Shown in pieces: positions 1-7,148 of a DNA stretch of 63,429 nt; the first letter of the stretch is position 1; the number at the start of each line of letters is the position of its first letter. The stretch covers positions 1-63,429 of IMG/VR virus record IMGVR_UViG_3300046804_004277; one strand, 5' to 3'. This stretch comes from a virus. Position numbers and translations under genes: made by a program. The notes beneath the pieces were generated by a model. That model saw only the letters and a program-made list of their open reading frames with translations. It was not told where the DNA came from and did no database searches.

Positions 1-378
1 CGTTTTACCGTTACCCGACAGACCCGTAACGAACGTAGGGTAAAAGATACGGGACTGAATAATTTTTTTAATATCGTTAAAGTTACCAAACTTGACGAAG
101 GTATCATCTTTATCAGGAATAAGGTTTTGTTCAGCAGCAGGAAGAACAGCAGGAGCACTAAAAGAACGCTCAATCTCTTCTACACGCTCCTGAGTCACTT
201 CCAGATTCCAGCGACCACGAGAAGTCTTGAACTTCTCCAAACGACGGGTCACGGTTTGATAGTTCAGACTACGAGAGGCACAGAAACCCCTGATGTCGCC
301 AGCAGAAAGTTCAGAACCAAACAGAGATTGGAGTTCAGAAATCAGTTGGTCGTCAGTCACAGAAGATTTGCGGGGCAT
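1..378 (-). CDS. cobS: CobS-like AAA+ ATPase, N-terminal 126 residues (cut by window edge)
   Basis: The reading frame starts at the ATG at 378-376 and runs open off the left edge. The visible part ends in FVTGLSGNGKT, a P-loop (Walker A, residues about 119-126), preceded by a helical N-terminal region starting MPRKSSVTDDQLISELQ. Many T4-type cyanophages carry an AAA+ ATPase annotated CobS, named after the ATPase subunit of aerobic cobaltochelatase. Here a VWA protein resembling the CobT partner lies nearby (2135-4279), which supports a MoxR/CobS-type ATPase working with a VWA partner. Whether it acts in cobalamin synthesis is unknown, as no CobN-like large subunit is visible. The gene has its own extended -10 promoter just upstream. 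The family is well supported; the substrate is not. Confidence 0.8.
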   Translation of the reverse strand, partial: MPRKSSVTDDQLISELQSLFGSELSAGDIRGFCASRSLNYQTVTRRLEKFKTSRGRWNLEVTQERVEEIERSFSAPAVLPAAEQNLIPDKDDTFVKFGNFNDIKKIIQSRIFYPTFVTGLSGNGKT

Positions 379-411
379 AATGTAGTTAGGTGGTTTTGTT
401 TAACTGAAGTT

Positions 412-420
412 ATTATAACA
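412..420 (-). promoter_or_regulatory. Extended -10 promoter for cobS
   Basis: On the minus strand the sequence reads TGTTATAAT, a perfect TATAAT with a TGn extension, about 35 nt upstream of the cobS ATG and just downstream of a terminator. This looks like a host-sigma70 promoter rather than a phage late promoter. Confidence 0.55.
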
Positions 421-421
421 G

Positions 422-446
422 CAAAAAGGGGGTCGTGGGACCCCCT
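422..446 (-). terminator. Rho-independent terminator after the 94-aa gene
   Basis: A perfect 8-bp stem (427-434 with 439-446, AGGGGGTC/GACCCCCT, loop GTGG) is followed on the minus strand by TTTTTGC. It lies between the stop of the gene at 469-753 and the cobS promoter. Confidence 0.8.
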
Positions 447-468
447 GTGTGACGGTTTGGAAAGTGGT

Positions 469-753
469 TCAGTCAAGTTCTCCTAGTGCCTTTGCTTTAC
501 GAACTTTATTTGGTCTCAATTTGCCACCAGGATAATTTCTTTCGTCATTACCCTCAAAATCAGGATCTACGTTTGCACGATGTCTTGCTGCTCTCTCAGG
601 AGATGCCTTATCTGCGTGAATACCTGCTCTGCGAGTAGGAGAAGTTTTTTCTGCTGCTCTCTTTTCTTTTTGCTTCTGACGACTTCTTTGTTGTTTGAAG
701 TCTTTCATCGTCATACCTTCGGCAATGACCATAAACTCTTGAAATGTTTTCAT
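469..753 (-). CDS. Small basic protein with capsid-targeting-like N-terminus
   Basis: A 94-residue, strongly basic protein. Its first residues, MKTFQEFMVIAEG, closely resemble the T4 capsid-targeting sequence MKTYQEFIAEA found on internal head proteins IPI-IPIII. The IAE|G junction fits the gp21 prohead protease rule (L/I)xE|(A/G). I infer a DNA-associated internal head protein that is trimmed on maturation and possibly injected. The rest is rich in K, R, Q, E and A with no fold I recognise. A late-type promoter (CATAAATA) lies 19 nt upstream and a terminator follows, so it is a self-contained late gene. Confidence 0.75.
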   Translation of the reverse strand: MKTFQEFMVIAEGMTMKDFKQQRSRQKQKEKRAAEKTSPTRRAGIHADKASPERAARHRANVDPDFEGNDERNYPGGKLRPNKVRKAKALGELD

Positions 754-771
754 CTTTACAGACTTTTTAAA

Positions 772-779
772 TATTTATG
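772..779 (-). promoter_or_regulatory. Late promoter (CATAAATA)
   Basis: Matches the T4-type late -10 consensus NATAAATA, 19 nt upstream of the 94-aa gene. It overlaps the stop codon of the upstream small gene. Confidence 0.6.
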
Positions 780-963
780 ATTTTGCCAACTGGTTCCGAA
801 GTGTCTCAAGATATTCCTTGCTACCACAATGACCTTTATATCCAGGATAATACTTTTCAACAAGTGCAGGAATACCCATAGCAGTAATACTACTAGTACA
901 TTTAATCCACACTTCTTTTGTATCGTATTTAACTACGTGTTCAAATGGAAATTTAGTCTTCAT
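775..963 (-). CDS. Hypothetical protein, 62 aa
   Basis: The start is taken at the ATG at 963-961 (MKTKFPFEHVVKYDTKEVWI). It overlaps the end of the upstream gene by 11 bp, which suggests translational coupling. The protein is soluble with a mixed charge, two cysteines and a lysine-rich tail ending AKS. I do not recognise a family. Position, direction and tight packing favour a real gene. Confidence 0.55.
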   Translation of the reverse strand: MKTKFPFEHVVKYDTKEVWIKCTSSITAMGIPALVEKYYPGYKGHCGSKEYLETLRNQLAKS

Positions 964-2107
964 AAGTAAATGTTTTGTTCTTGACTTTTGTATCAAACTC
1001 ACCAGTTCTTCCTGGTTTCATTTTTCCGACTCCAACATTTTTGCCCTTACCAGGCCAAGATGTTTTTGAAGTTCCTTTAAGTGTAGCAGAACCACCAGGT
1101 TTTCTTTGAATTAATACAGAATCTTGGTCATCTCTAGAAGAACCTTTGGGAGCATTACGCTTATGCTTCAATCCACCTTCAGTTCCAAGTTTCTCAATTG
1201 TTTTTTTAAACCTTCTCTTACCCATTTTACCAGAAGAAACTACGTGAGATTTTTCTCCCACTTTTGTCTCTTCTGGAGTTCCTGGATTTTCAGTATAACG
1301 TCCAAATACTTTAGTAGGTCCTGGAAGACGAGCACCTCTAATTCTTCTTTCAGTTCTTGCTGACCTTTCTTGATTTTCTTTTTTAGACTTATCCCCCCTT
1401 TGACCTGACATAATTGCCATTCCACCTTTTTGGGACTTGCTCATTACACGAGTAAGAGAAGTTTCTTGAATAGAATAACATTCTACCATAAATTGTTCAA
1501 AAGTTTTACCTTCTTTAAGTTTAGCCATTTGGACTCCTGTTTTTGGATTTCTTTCACTCATACCAAGTTTTTGATAGATTCTTCCTCTTTGCTCTGCACC
1601 TTCTTCATCACTTCTTTTTCTTTTTTTACCAGAAGAAGAAATTGCGGTAGGAGTATTAGTAGCAACACCTTTACGCTCTTTCATTTTATCTTTAACATTC
1701 TTAAGAGTTGATACAAAAGCACGTGCCTTTTGTCCAGGTTCCTTAATATTTTTCTTTGGAGAACCTACAGTAATATCGTGGACCTCACTATCTTTTTTTG
1801 CACCAGTCTGATGAAACTGTCTTTTTAGTTCTTTAGTGTTTGTTTTTTCACCTTCTCTATGTGCCTTTCTAGCAGTATGAGCAGCATAATCTCCAGGAGA
1901 CTTATGAGTTCTTACCCATACAGGGACATCGCTCCCACTTTTTTCTACTTTAGGTTCTTGAACTGGACCCCTCTTACGAAAACCAGCGTGAGCAACAGAT
2001 TTTCTTGCTGCACCTTCAGCACCAGGAATGGGCATTGTGCCCGATTTCCTAGATGCCTTTTTCTGCATTAACGTTCTTTCGTCAAGGAGTTCTTCCTGAA
2101 ACTGCAT
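953..2107 (-). CDS. Very basic virion-type protein with internal capsid-targeting-like motif
   Basis: 384 residues from the ATG at 2107 (MQFQEELLDERTL). A GTG 12 bases further upstream is also possible, but the ATG keeps the usual ~20 nt from the late promoter at 2129-2136. The protein is extremely rich in K, R, G and S. It has two parts: an N-terminal region of about 200 residues, then KTFEQFMVECYSIQE (about 201-215), then a second basic region (about 216-384) containing MSKSQKGGMAIMSGQRG and GPTKVFGRY. The central motif resembles the T4 capsid-targeting signal, as if a second protein with its own signal had been fused on. I recall similar C-terminal segments in cyanophages, but no function is known to me. 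A packaged DNA-binding protein is my inference. Confidence 0.7.
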   Translation of the reverse strand: MQFQEELLDERTLMQKKASRKSGTMPIPGAEGAARKSVAHAGFRKRGPVQEPKVEKSGSDVPVWVRTHKSPGDYAAHTARKAHREGEKTNTKELKRQFHQTGAKKDSEVHDITVGSPKKNIKEPGQKARAFVSTLKNVKDKMKERKGVATNTPTAISSSGKKRKRSDEEGAEQRGRIYQKLGMSERNPKTGVQMAKLKEGKTFEQFMVECYSIQETSLTRVMSKSQKGGMAIMSGQRGDKSKKENQERSARTERRIRGARLPGPTKVFGRYTENPGTPEETKVGEKSHVVSSGKMGKRRFKKTIEKLGTEGGLKHKRNAPKGSSRDDQDSVLIQRKPGGSATLKGTSKTSWPGKGKNVGVGKMKPGRTGEFDTKVKNKTFTYED

Positions 2108-2128
2108 TTTTATAAGCACTCTTTTGAG

Positions 2129-2136
2129 TATTTATC
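2129..2136 (-). promoter_or_regulatory. Late promoter (GATAAATA)
   Basis: Late -10-like octamer 21 nt upstream of the chosen ATG (2107) of the basic 384-aa protein gene. Confidence 0.55.
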
Positions 2137-4279
2137 AGGAAACAAGTTCCACAAACTCTCCAAGAATACGCTTGTTCATTTTCTTGGACTTCAGACTCTT
2201 CACAAAGGCAGATTTGATTTGGGATTTAGTAGCACATTCAGCAACATCAAACTCAGAATCTTGAGAAAGGGCAGTTGCAGAAAGTCCAAAGTAAGAATGA
2301 TAACCAGACTTTTTGATGGTGAATGCTTTTTCTTTTTTCCAAGAACTCATCACCTTGTCGTGTTCTGGACCATAAAATCCACAATAACGACGAATAAAGT
2401 TTCCAGCATCACGAGACTCAAGAACACGAATACCGATAAAGTTAATATCAGCAAACTTGTCCCGCAGATTACGAAGAAAAACATCGGTGATTTGATACCA
2501 TTCACAATCAAGAGAATAGGTACTTCCAGTTTTACGGTCACGCAAAAATGTCCCAAATCCAATCGTAGCAGTTCCCAAGAAGGGATTTTCTTCCCAGTGA
2601 CGCTTCACTTCGCGGTGATACTTAATACCACACGCTTCACCATCAGTCAGAATTACACACTGAACTTTCTGAAGTTTATTCTCTTTCTGAAACTTAGGCA
2701 GAATCTGATGAAGAGAAATCAGTGCCTCATTCAGAGGAGTGCCAGAAAGAGAAAGACCCAGAGGAATAGGATATGAAGAATAGCAATTACGACTAAAGGC
2801 AGTAGCAAGACGAAAAATATTCTTCATCTGGTCTTCCAGAGTTTTACCATTGACTTGACTGGTAAGGAGATTCATCATCGAGAACCACTCACCAACTTGA
2901 ATCAGACCAGGTTGCTTTTTATAAGCAAGTTCACGGAGATTTGCGTTATTGTTCTCATCATAAGAAACCAAAGGATAATCAGTCGTGAAAGCATACACCT
3001 CAAACGGAATCGCAACTTTCTTACAGAACCAGACAAGATTGAAGAGTTGCTTGACCGTATCCAGCATCACATCACACATCGAACCAGACCAGTCCAAAAC
3101 AAACACCAGACCGTGATTCTTACCGTTGGCAAGAGTGGTGACTTTCTTGAACAGGTCTTCGTTGTATTTGTAGGTATGAAGTTTGGTGCAATCCAGAATA
3201 CCAGTACGGGCAGTGGTGGCACGAGCATAGGAATCTGCTGCTTTACGACACTCAAACTCTTTGACCAGATAATTGACTTCCTTCTGAGCAGAACGCTTAA
3301 ACTCTACAAACTGACTATCAACTTCACCAAAAAGATATTCATAAGTATATCCAGTATTTTCCAAAAAAGCATCCCAAGATTCTTTACAATTAGAGTGAAT
3401 ATCAGCATTCGGAACAATCACTTTTTTCAGGTCAAGTTTAGGCAGTTCCAGATAAACATTTTCAGGACCACTATTATTGACGAGTTCTTTCAGTGCCTCT
3501 TCAAGAGACTCCATCGTTTTGACTTCAGGTTCTTCATTCTTCTCACCACCCCGTTCTTGAGTGGTTTCACTCATTTCTTGAGTGGTTTGATTAGATGCAG
3601 AACCTTCGGCACCATCAGTTTCAGGTTGGTCATTTTCACCTTCCTGCTGGTCGGTAAAATCAGAAGCAGGAGAATTGCCTCCAGACTGCTGACTTTCGTG
3701 AGAATCTAGATTAACTTTAGTTTCTTCCTGCTGCTTTTGTTTGCAATACTTATAAAGGATTTCAGCAGCATCCAGTGTTTCATCAAAAGTTTCTGCATCA
3801 CCAATCTGCTTGATAATATTCTGCTCCTCTACCGTAAAATCAAGAGACAGAAAATTACCAACTTTAAAATAAAGGTTGGCGCGGTCAGCAAGATTAAGAG
3901 TAGAAATATCTTCATTCTCCAACTGAAAGAAGTCCTCATCACTCAACTCCTCATATCCTTTATAGAAGGTTTTAGCAAGACCAGCATATTTACGCTTCAT
4001 CAACTTCTCAACACGAGCATCTTCACATACATTCACAAATTGAGGAGGAATTTTGCGTTCTTGAATCCAATCCTCATCGGGGGTGAAAAGTGCGTGACCA
4101 ACCTCGTGACCCACCAGAAGGTCATAGACAGTGTTGCTTGCCTTCTCCCACATCGGCAGAGTCAGCACACGGGTATGAACATTAAAGCAGGCAGTCTCTA
4201 CTTTCTTGTGCTCAACCACAAGGTCTTCGGTGGCAAGAAGCTTTGCGAGTTGAGACTTGATTTCGTGATTGACGGTCAT
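2135..4279 (-). CDS. CobT-like protein: HExxH metalloprotease-like motif plus VWA domain
   Basis: 714 residues. HEVGH at about 58-62 is a zincin-type metal site. An acidic/Q-rich low-complexity linker spans roughly 180-255. A von Willebrand A domain begins near 385, with the MIDAS motif DWSGSM at 396-401 and later TDGEACG. VWA/HExxH proteins paired with a MoxR/CobS AAA+ ATPase act as chelatase- or remodelling-type partners, and the CobS-like gene lies just downstream (1-378). Cyanophages often carry this pair. The actual target is unknown. A TATAAT lies 22 nt upstream of the start, behind a terminator, so expression is probably independent of the late genes. Confidence 0.8.
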   Translation of the reverse strand: MTVNHEIKSQLAKLLATEDLVVEHKKVETACFNVHTRVLTLPMWEKASNTVYDLLVGHEVGHALFTPDEDWIQERKIPPQFVNVCEDARVEKLMKRKYAGLAKTFYKGYEELSDEDFFQLENEDISTLNLADRANLYFKVGNFLSLDFTVEEQNIIKQIGDAETFDETLDAAEILYKYCKQKQQEETKVNLDSHESQQSGGNSPASDFTDQQEGENDQPETDGAEGSASNQTTQEMSETTQERGGEKNEEPEVKTMESLEEALKELVNNSGPENVYLELPKLDLKKVIVPNADIHSNCKESWDAFLENTGYTYEYLFGEVDSQFVEFKRSAQKEVNYLVKEFECRKAADSYARATTARTGILDCTKLHTYKYNEDLFKKVTTLANGKNHGLVFVLDWSGSMCDVMLDTVKQLFNLVWFCKKVAIPFEVYAFTTDYPLVSYDENNNANLRELAYKKQPGLIQVGEWFSMMNLLTSQVNGKTLEDQMKNIFRLATAFSRNCYSSYPIPLGLSLSGTPLNEALISLHQILPKFQKENKLQKVQCVILTDGEACGIKYHREVKRHWEENPFLGTATIGFGTFLRDRKTGSTYSLDCEWYQITDVFLRNLRDKFADINFIGIRVLESRDAGNFIRRYCGFYGPEHDKVMSSWKKEKAFTIKKSGYHSYFGLSATALSQDSEFDVAECATKSQIKSAFVKSLKSKKMNKRILGEFVELVS

Positions 4280-4300
4280 TAGTGGTTTTCAGTTGACCCT

Positions 4301-4306
4301 ATTATA
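4301..4306 (-). promoter_or_regulatory. TATAAT -10 element for the CobT-like gene
   Basis: Perfect TATAAT on the minus strand between the terminator at 4313-4334 and the ATG at 4279. No good -35 box is visible. Confidence 0.4.
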
Positions 4307-4307
4307 C

Positions 4308-4334
4308 AAAAAAAGAGGGTGGTAAGACCCTCTT
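4308..4334 (-). terminator. Rho-independent terminator
   Basis: Stem AAGAGGGT/ACCCTCTT (4313-4320 with 4327-4334) followed on the minus strand by a run of seven T. It terminates the gene at 4360-4941. Confidence 0.8.
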
Positions 4335-4359
4335 GTGTGCCAGTTTGAAAAGTGGTTTG

Positions 4360-4941
4360 TTATGGTTTGGGTGGCATAGAAGTAAGAGCTCTCTTTCCAC
4401 GACCAAAGATTTTTGCGTGTGCTGCTCTTTCTGCGTGTTGTCCTGCTGCTGCTCCGTGCTTCTTTACAATACGTGCTTTTGTTTTTTCTGCCTTATCATA
4501 TGCATCAGTATCATCTGCTTCAAAAGCATCGGTTGCTCTTGCTGCAAATGCTCGTGTAGCAGTCTTTTGTGAGATTTCATCAAGTTGCTCAATTTCTTCA
4601 ACAATACTCTCTCTCCATTCTTCACTCATATTCGCCATAATAGCGATTGCTGCCTCATTTGTATCAGCATAACCTTCGGCAACTAGGTGCTCAAGGATGT
4701 AGTCAAAGAGGTCGGTTTGTACTTCCTCTTTTTTCATCATCTTCTTATGAACCTGATACTGCCTTTCACCTCTTTCAGATTCTCTCTCTGCCCTACCTCC
4801 CTGATCCTCATATCCAATATATTCGGATTTTTTCATTAAAGAGTTATTAACTTTTTTTGCTGGATAAGGTTTCTTACCTTCTTCAAGTTCATAAACCTGG
4901 TTATATGCTTCTTGAAGATTGCGAAGTTCTTGTGCGTCCAT
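4360..4941 (-). CDS. Conserved cyanophage virion-type protein, 193 aa
   Basis: 193 residues beginning MDAQELRNLQEAYNQVYELEEG. The middle, LFDYILEHLVAEGYADTNEA with MANMSEEWRESIVEE, is a module I recognise from cyanophage virion or head-associated proteins. The alanine- and lysine-rich C-terminus (about 125-193) is probably helical. Two sites in the first 22 residues, LQE|A and LEE|G, fit the gp21 prohead protease rule, so it may be a cleaved prohead-core or internal protein (inference). A perfect TATAAATA lies 20 nt upstream and a terminator follows. Confidence 0.75.
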   Translation of the reverse strand: MDAQELRNLQEAYNQVYELEEGKKPYPAKKVNNSLMKKSEYIGYEDQGGRAERESERGERQYQVHKKMMKKEEVQTDLFDYILEHLVAEGYADTNEAAIAIMANMSEEWRESIVEEIEQLDEISQKTATRAFAARATDAFEADDTDAYDKAEKTKARIVKKHGAAAGQHAERAAHAKIFGRGKRALTSMPPKP

Positions 4942-4960
4942 TTTATGAATACTTTTTAGT

Positions 4961-4968
4961 TATTTATA
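4961..4968 (-). promoter_or_regulatory. Late promoter (TATAAATA)
   Basis: Perfect T4 late -10 octamer, 20 nt upstream of the ATG at 4941 and directly after the upstream terminator. Confidence 0.8.
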
Positions 4969-5101
4969 AAAAAGAAGCGTCCCCGTGATGGAGACGCTTC
5001 TTGAGTGCTTGGCGACGTGCCTTTGCTTGTCGGAGTGCTTGCGGTTTCAGTTTCCGCTTCTGCTCCTTCTTGGAGTGATGGTAGCGATTGGGAACTTGCA
5101 T
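4964..5101 (-). CDS. Possible 45-aa highly basic peptide
   Basis: The ATG at 5101 opens a 45-codon frame starting MQVPNRYHHSKKEQKRKLK, with about a third K/R and no acidic clusters. Its last codons lie inside the terminator hairpin at 4972-5002. No clear Shine-Dalgarno is visible. It could be a small DNA- or RNA-binding protein, or just a chance frame in a transcribed leader. Confidence 0.4.
   Translation of the reverse strand: MQVPNRYHHSKKEQKRKLKPQALRQAKARRQALKKRLHHGDASFL
4972..5002 (-). terminator. Rho-independent terminator
   Basis: A 10-bp stem AAGAAGCGTC/GACGCTTCTT (4972-4981 with 4993-5002), followed on the minus strand by a T-rich run and then by the late promoter at 4961-4968. Confidence 0.75.
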
Positions 5102-5113
5102 TGTTCTGTTTGC

Positions 5114-5206
5114 TTATGATTCTATTTTATATGAGAATCCTTCCCCGTGCGGAGGAGTGTGCCACTTTATTTATTGGCACTATGATTCTGTTTTATAAGA
5201 GAATCC
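5114..5206 (-). repeat. Duplicated 3' end of gp46
   Basis: Two near-identical segments, 5114-5140 and 5180-5206, differ at two positions over 26 bp. The right copy encodes the last residues of gp46 (GFSYKTES, stop). The left copy would encode GFSYKIES with a stop at the same place. The left copy is outside any gene, so it looks like a remnant of a duplication or insertion event behind gp46. Confidence 0.7.
5159..5180 (-). repeat. GTGCCA/TGGCAC hairpin at the gp46 stop codon
   Basis: Inverted repeat with a 6-bp stem (5159-5164 with 5175-5180) touching the gp46 stop. It belongs to the same TGTGCCA family that recurs at stop codons in the right-hand 3 kb of the window. No T-run follows, so it is not a standard terminator. 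Confidence 0.6.
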
Positions 5207-6895
5207 ACCCTTCTTATCAAATTTGATGACATTATCAAACTTATCGTGTAAGTCAGACTTATGAGAAATCACAAAGATATTAGCATCCTTAATGACATAT
5301 CGAATGATTTTCAGAAACTCATCGGTTCCAAATCCATCAAGGGAACTATCAAATACCTCATCCATAATTAAAAGATTAGTATTGACAGAGTTCTTGAGTC
5401 GCGCAACTTCTCTCCAAGTGAATAGCAAACTCAAATCGACTCGCATTTTCTCACCCTCACTAAAAGAACTATAAGAGAAGTTCTCGTGAATAGGCGATTG
5501 AATAGACTCATTAAACTCTTCATCAAGATTAAAATTGATGTAGAAATCCATCATCTGAAGATAACGATTTACCTGCTGATTGATGAATGGAAGATACTTT
5601 TTAATAATCTTCGTTTTTACACCATCATCTTTAAGTAAGGAATAGGCAAAATCATAATAAACGATTTCTTCTTTTTTCTTTGAAAGGTCTTCAAATGTTT
5701 TCTGAAGATTTTCCCGAAACTCTTCTAACTTTTCATGCTCAGTATTTCGGTTTTCAAGTTGTTCGGTAATAGTTTGAATTTCAGATTCAAGGTCTCGGAT
5801 TTGTCTCTGATTGAGTGAAATCCGAGTATTGTTTTGAGAAATCTCATGGTTGAGTTTCGTAATCTCCTTAGATAGAACTGTGAATTGACGCTCTCTTTCT
5901 TCTTCAAGTTTTATAGTATCTTCAAGTTCGGCATAACCTTTTTGAAGTTCTTTTGCTTTATCTTGAGCGTCTGCAATTCTATCTAGGCGAAATCTTTCAT
6001 CAATTCCTTGAGTACAGGTAGGGCACACCGTATTTTCTGTGAAGAACTTATGCTCTTTGGTAAGGGTTGATACTTTTTGTGAGATTTTACCTTTCAGATT
6101 TCCAAGTTTTTTAAGTTTATCACCAGCACTATTGACTTCCTCAAGTTCTTTAGTAAATTTAAAAATATCCTCTTCTGTAAGAGAATTCTCACGCATATGA
6201 GATTCAACTTCGTTCAGTAATTCAGTTACTTTGATTTTACGATTTTCAATATTTTCTTTACCACGATTTTCCAACTCTTCGATAAAGTTTCTTTGCATCT
6301 TCTCTTTATCTTTTAGAGTTTCTTTGCGAACTTCTAAAGATTTAATCTGCTCTTTTTCTACACGAATCCTATCCTTAATCAGAGAGTTCATCGCAGAGAA
6401 AATACGAATATCTAGCAAGTCCTCAATCACCTCACGACGATGTGCCGTAGTCAATTGCATAAAAGGGACAAAGGTACTAGAACCCAGAATTACAATCTGA
6501 GTAAAAGATTTGTAATTTACCTTAAGAATATTTTCTTCTAAAATTCTTTGATTAGCACGATCATCTGCTTCTTTATGCAGAGCAACTCCATTTACTTCAA
6601 TATCAAAGACATTTGGTTTAATTCCACGACGAACAAGATATTCCTTATTATTAACAGAGAATTCAATTTCCACCAAACAATCCTTTTCGTTGGTGCTATT
6701 GGGAAGTTGCGGTTTATTGATTTTGCGGAATGGGCGATTAAACAGAACAAAAGTAAGTGCATCCAATACGGTGGATTTACCTGCACCATTTGTCCCAATA
6801 ATCAAATTGGTATTATGCTTTTCAAAATCAATTTCAGTGAACTGGTTTCCAGTACTTAAAAGATTTTTCCAACGGATTTTATGAAATTGAATCAT
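5180..6895 (-). CDS. gp46: gp46 recombination nuclease subunit, SMC/Rad50-like ATPase
   Basis: 571 residues. Walker A GTNGAGKST is at 34-42. A long charged coiled coil surrounds a CPTC zinc hook at about 291-294. The ABC signature SSFSEGEKMR and the Walker B segment LLIMDEVFDSSLDG lie in the C-terminal lobe, followed by the ISHK switch. With gp47 it forms the T4 Rad50/Mre11-type complex that resects DNA ends for recombination-dependent replication. The gene overlaps the small DUF3110-like gene upstream by 17 bp and forms an operon with gp47. Its 3' end is partly duplicated downstream. Confidence 0.95.
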   Translation of the reverse strand: MIQFHKIRWKNLLSTGNQFTEIDFEKHNTNLIIGTNGAGKSTVLDALTFVLFNRPFRKINKPQLPNSTNEKDCLVEIEFSVNNKEYLVRRGIKPNVFDIEVNGVALHKEADDRANQRILEENILKVNYKSFTQIVILGSSTFVPFMQLTTAHRREVIEDLLDIRIFSAMNSLIKDRIRVEKEQIKSLEVRKETLKDKEKMQRNFIEELENRGKENIENRKIKVTELLNEVESHMRENSLTEEDIFKFTKELEEVNSAGDKLKKLGNLKGKISQKVSTLTKEHKFFTENTVCPTCTQGIDERFRLDRIADAQDKAKELQKGYAELEDTIKLEEERERQFTVLSKEITKLNHEISQNNTRISLNQRQIRDLESEIQTITEQLENRNTEHEKLEEFRENLQKTFEDLSKKKEEIVYYDFAYSLLKDDGVKTKIIKKYLPFINQQVNRYLQMMDFYINFNLDEEFNESIQSPIHENFSYSSFSEGEKMRVDLSLLFTWREVARLKNSVNTNLLIMDEVFDSSLDGFGTDEFLKIIRYVIKDANIFVISHKSDLHDKFDNVIKFDKKGGFSYKTES

Positions 6896-7148
6896 TTTTA
6901 GGGGGAATTACGATGTCGTCAGGAGTAATCACAGCATACTTGTAATTATAAACCTTACAAGTTTTTATGGCAAGCTCATCATCAACTTCGATGACTTCCA
7001 TTTCTTTTTCTTCTTGATCTTCAAGCATCAAAGCATAACGAGTAGCATCATCCTCTTCTTCAAATAAAAATAGAACTTTCTCACCATATTGGTCTTGGAC
7101 CGCATATGCACCATCTTCTTTTCTATCTTTAAGAGTGAGAAGAAACAT
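6879..7148 (-). CDS. DUF3110-like small protein between gp47 and gp46
   Basis: 89 residues from the ATG at 7148 (MFLLTLKDRK), which overlaps the gp47 stop as TAATG. Motifs EKVLFLFEEEDDATRYALML and VIEVDDELAI match the DUF3110 family known from cyanobacteria and their phages. It is acidic, with no catalytic residues evident. The sandwich position gp47-DUF3110-gp46 and the overlaps on both sides mean it is translated with the recombination complex. A role as an accessory factor is only inferred. Confidence 0.8.
   Translation of the reverse strand: MFLLTLKDRKEDGAYAVQDQYGEKVLFLFEEEDDATRYALMLEDQEEKEMEVIEVDDELAIKTCKVYNYKYAVITPDDIVIPPKNDSIS

Noticed and set aside
2855-3709. 284-codon open frame on the plus strand
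   Set aside because: Antisense to the VWA/HExxH gene, whose motifs are clear.
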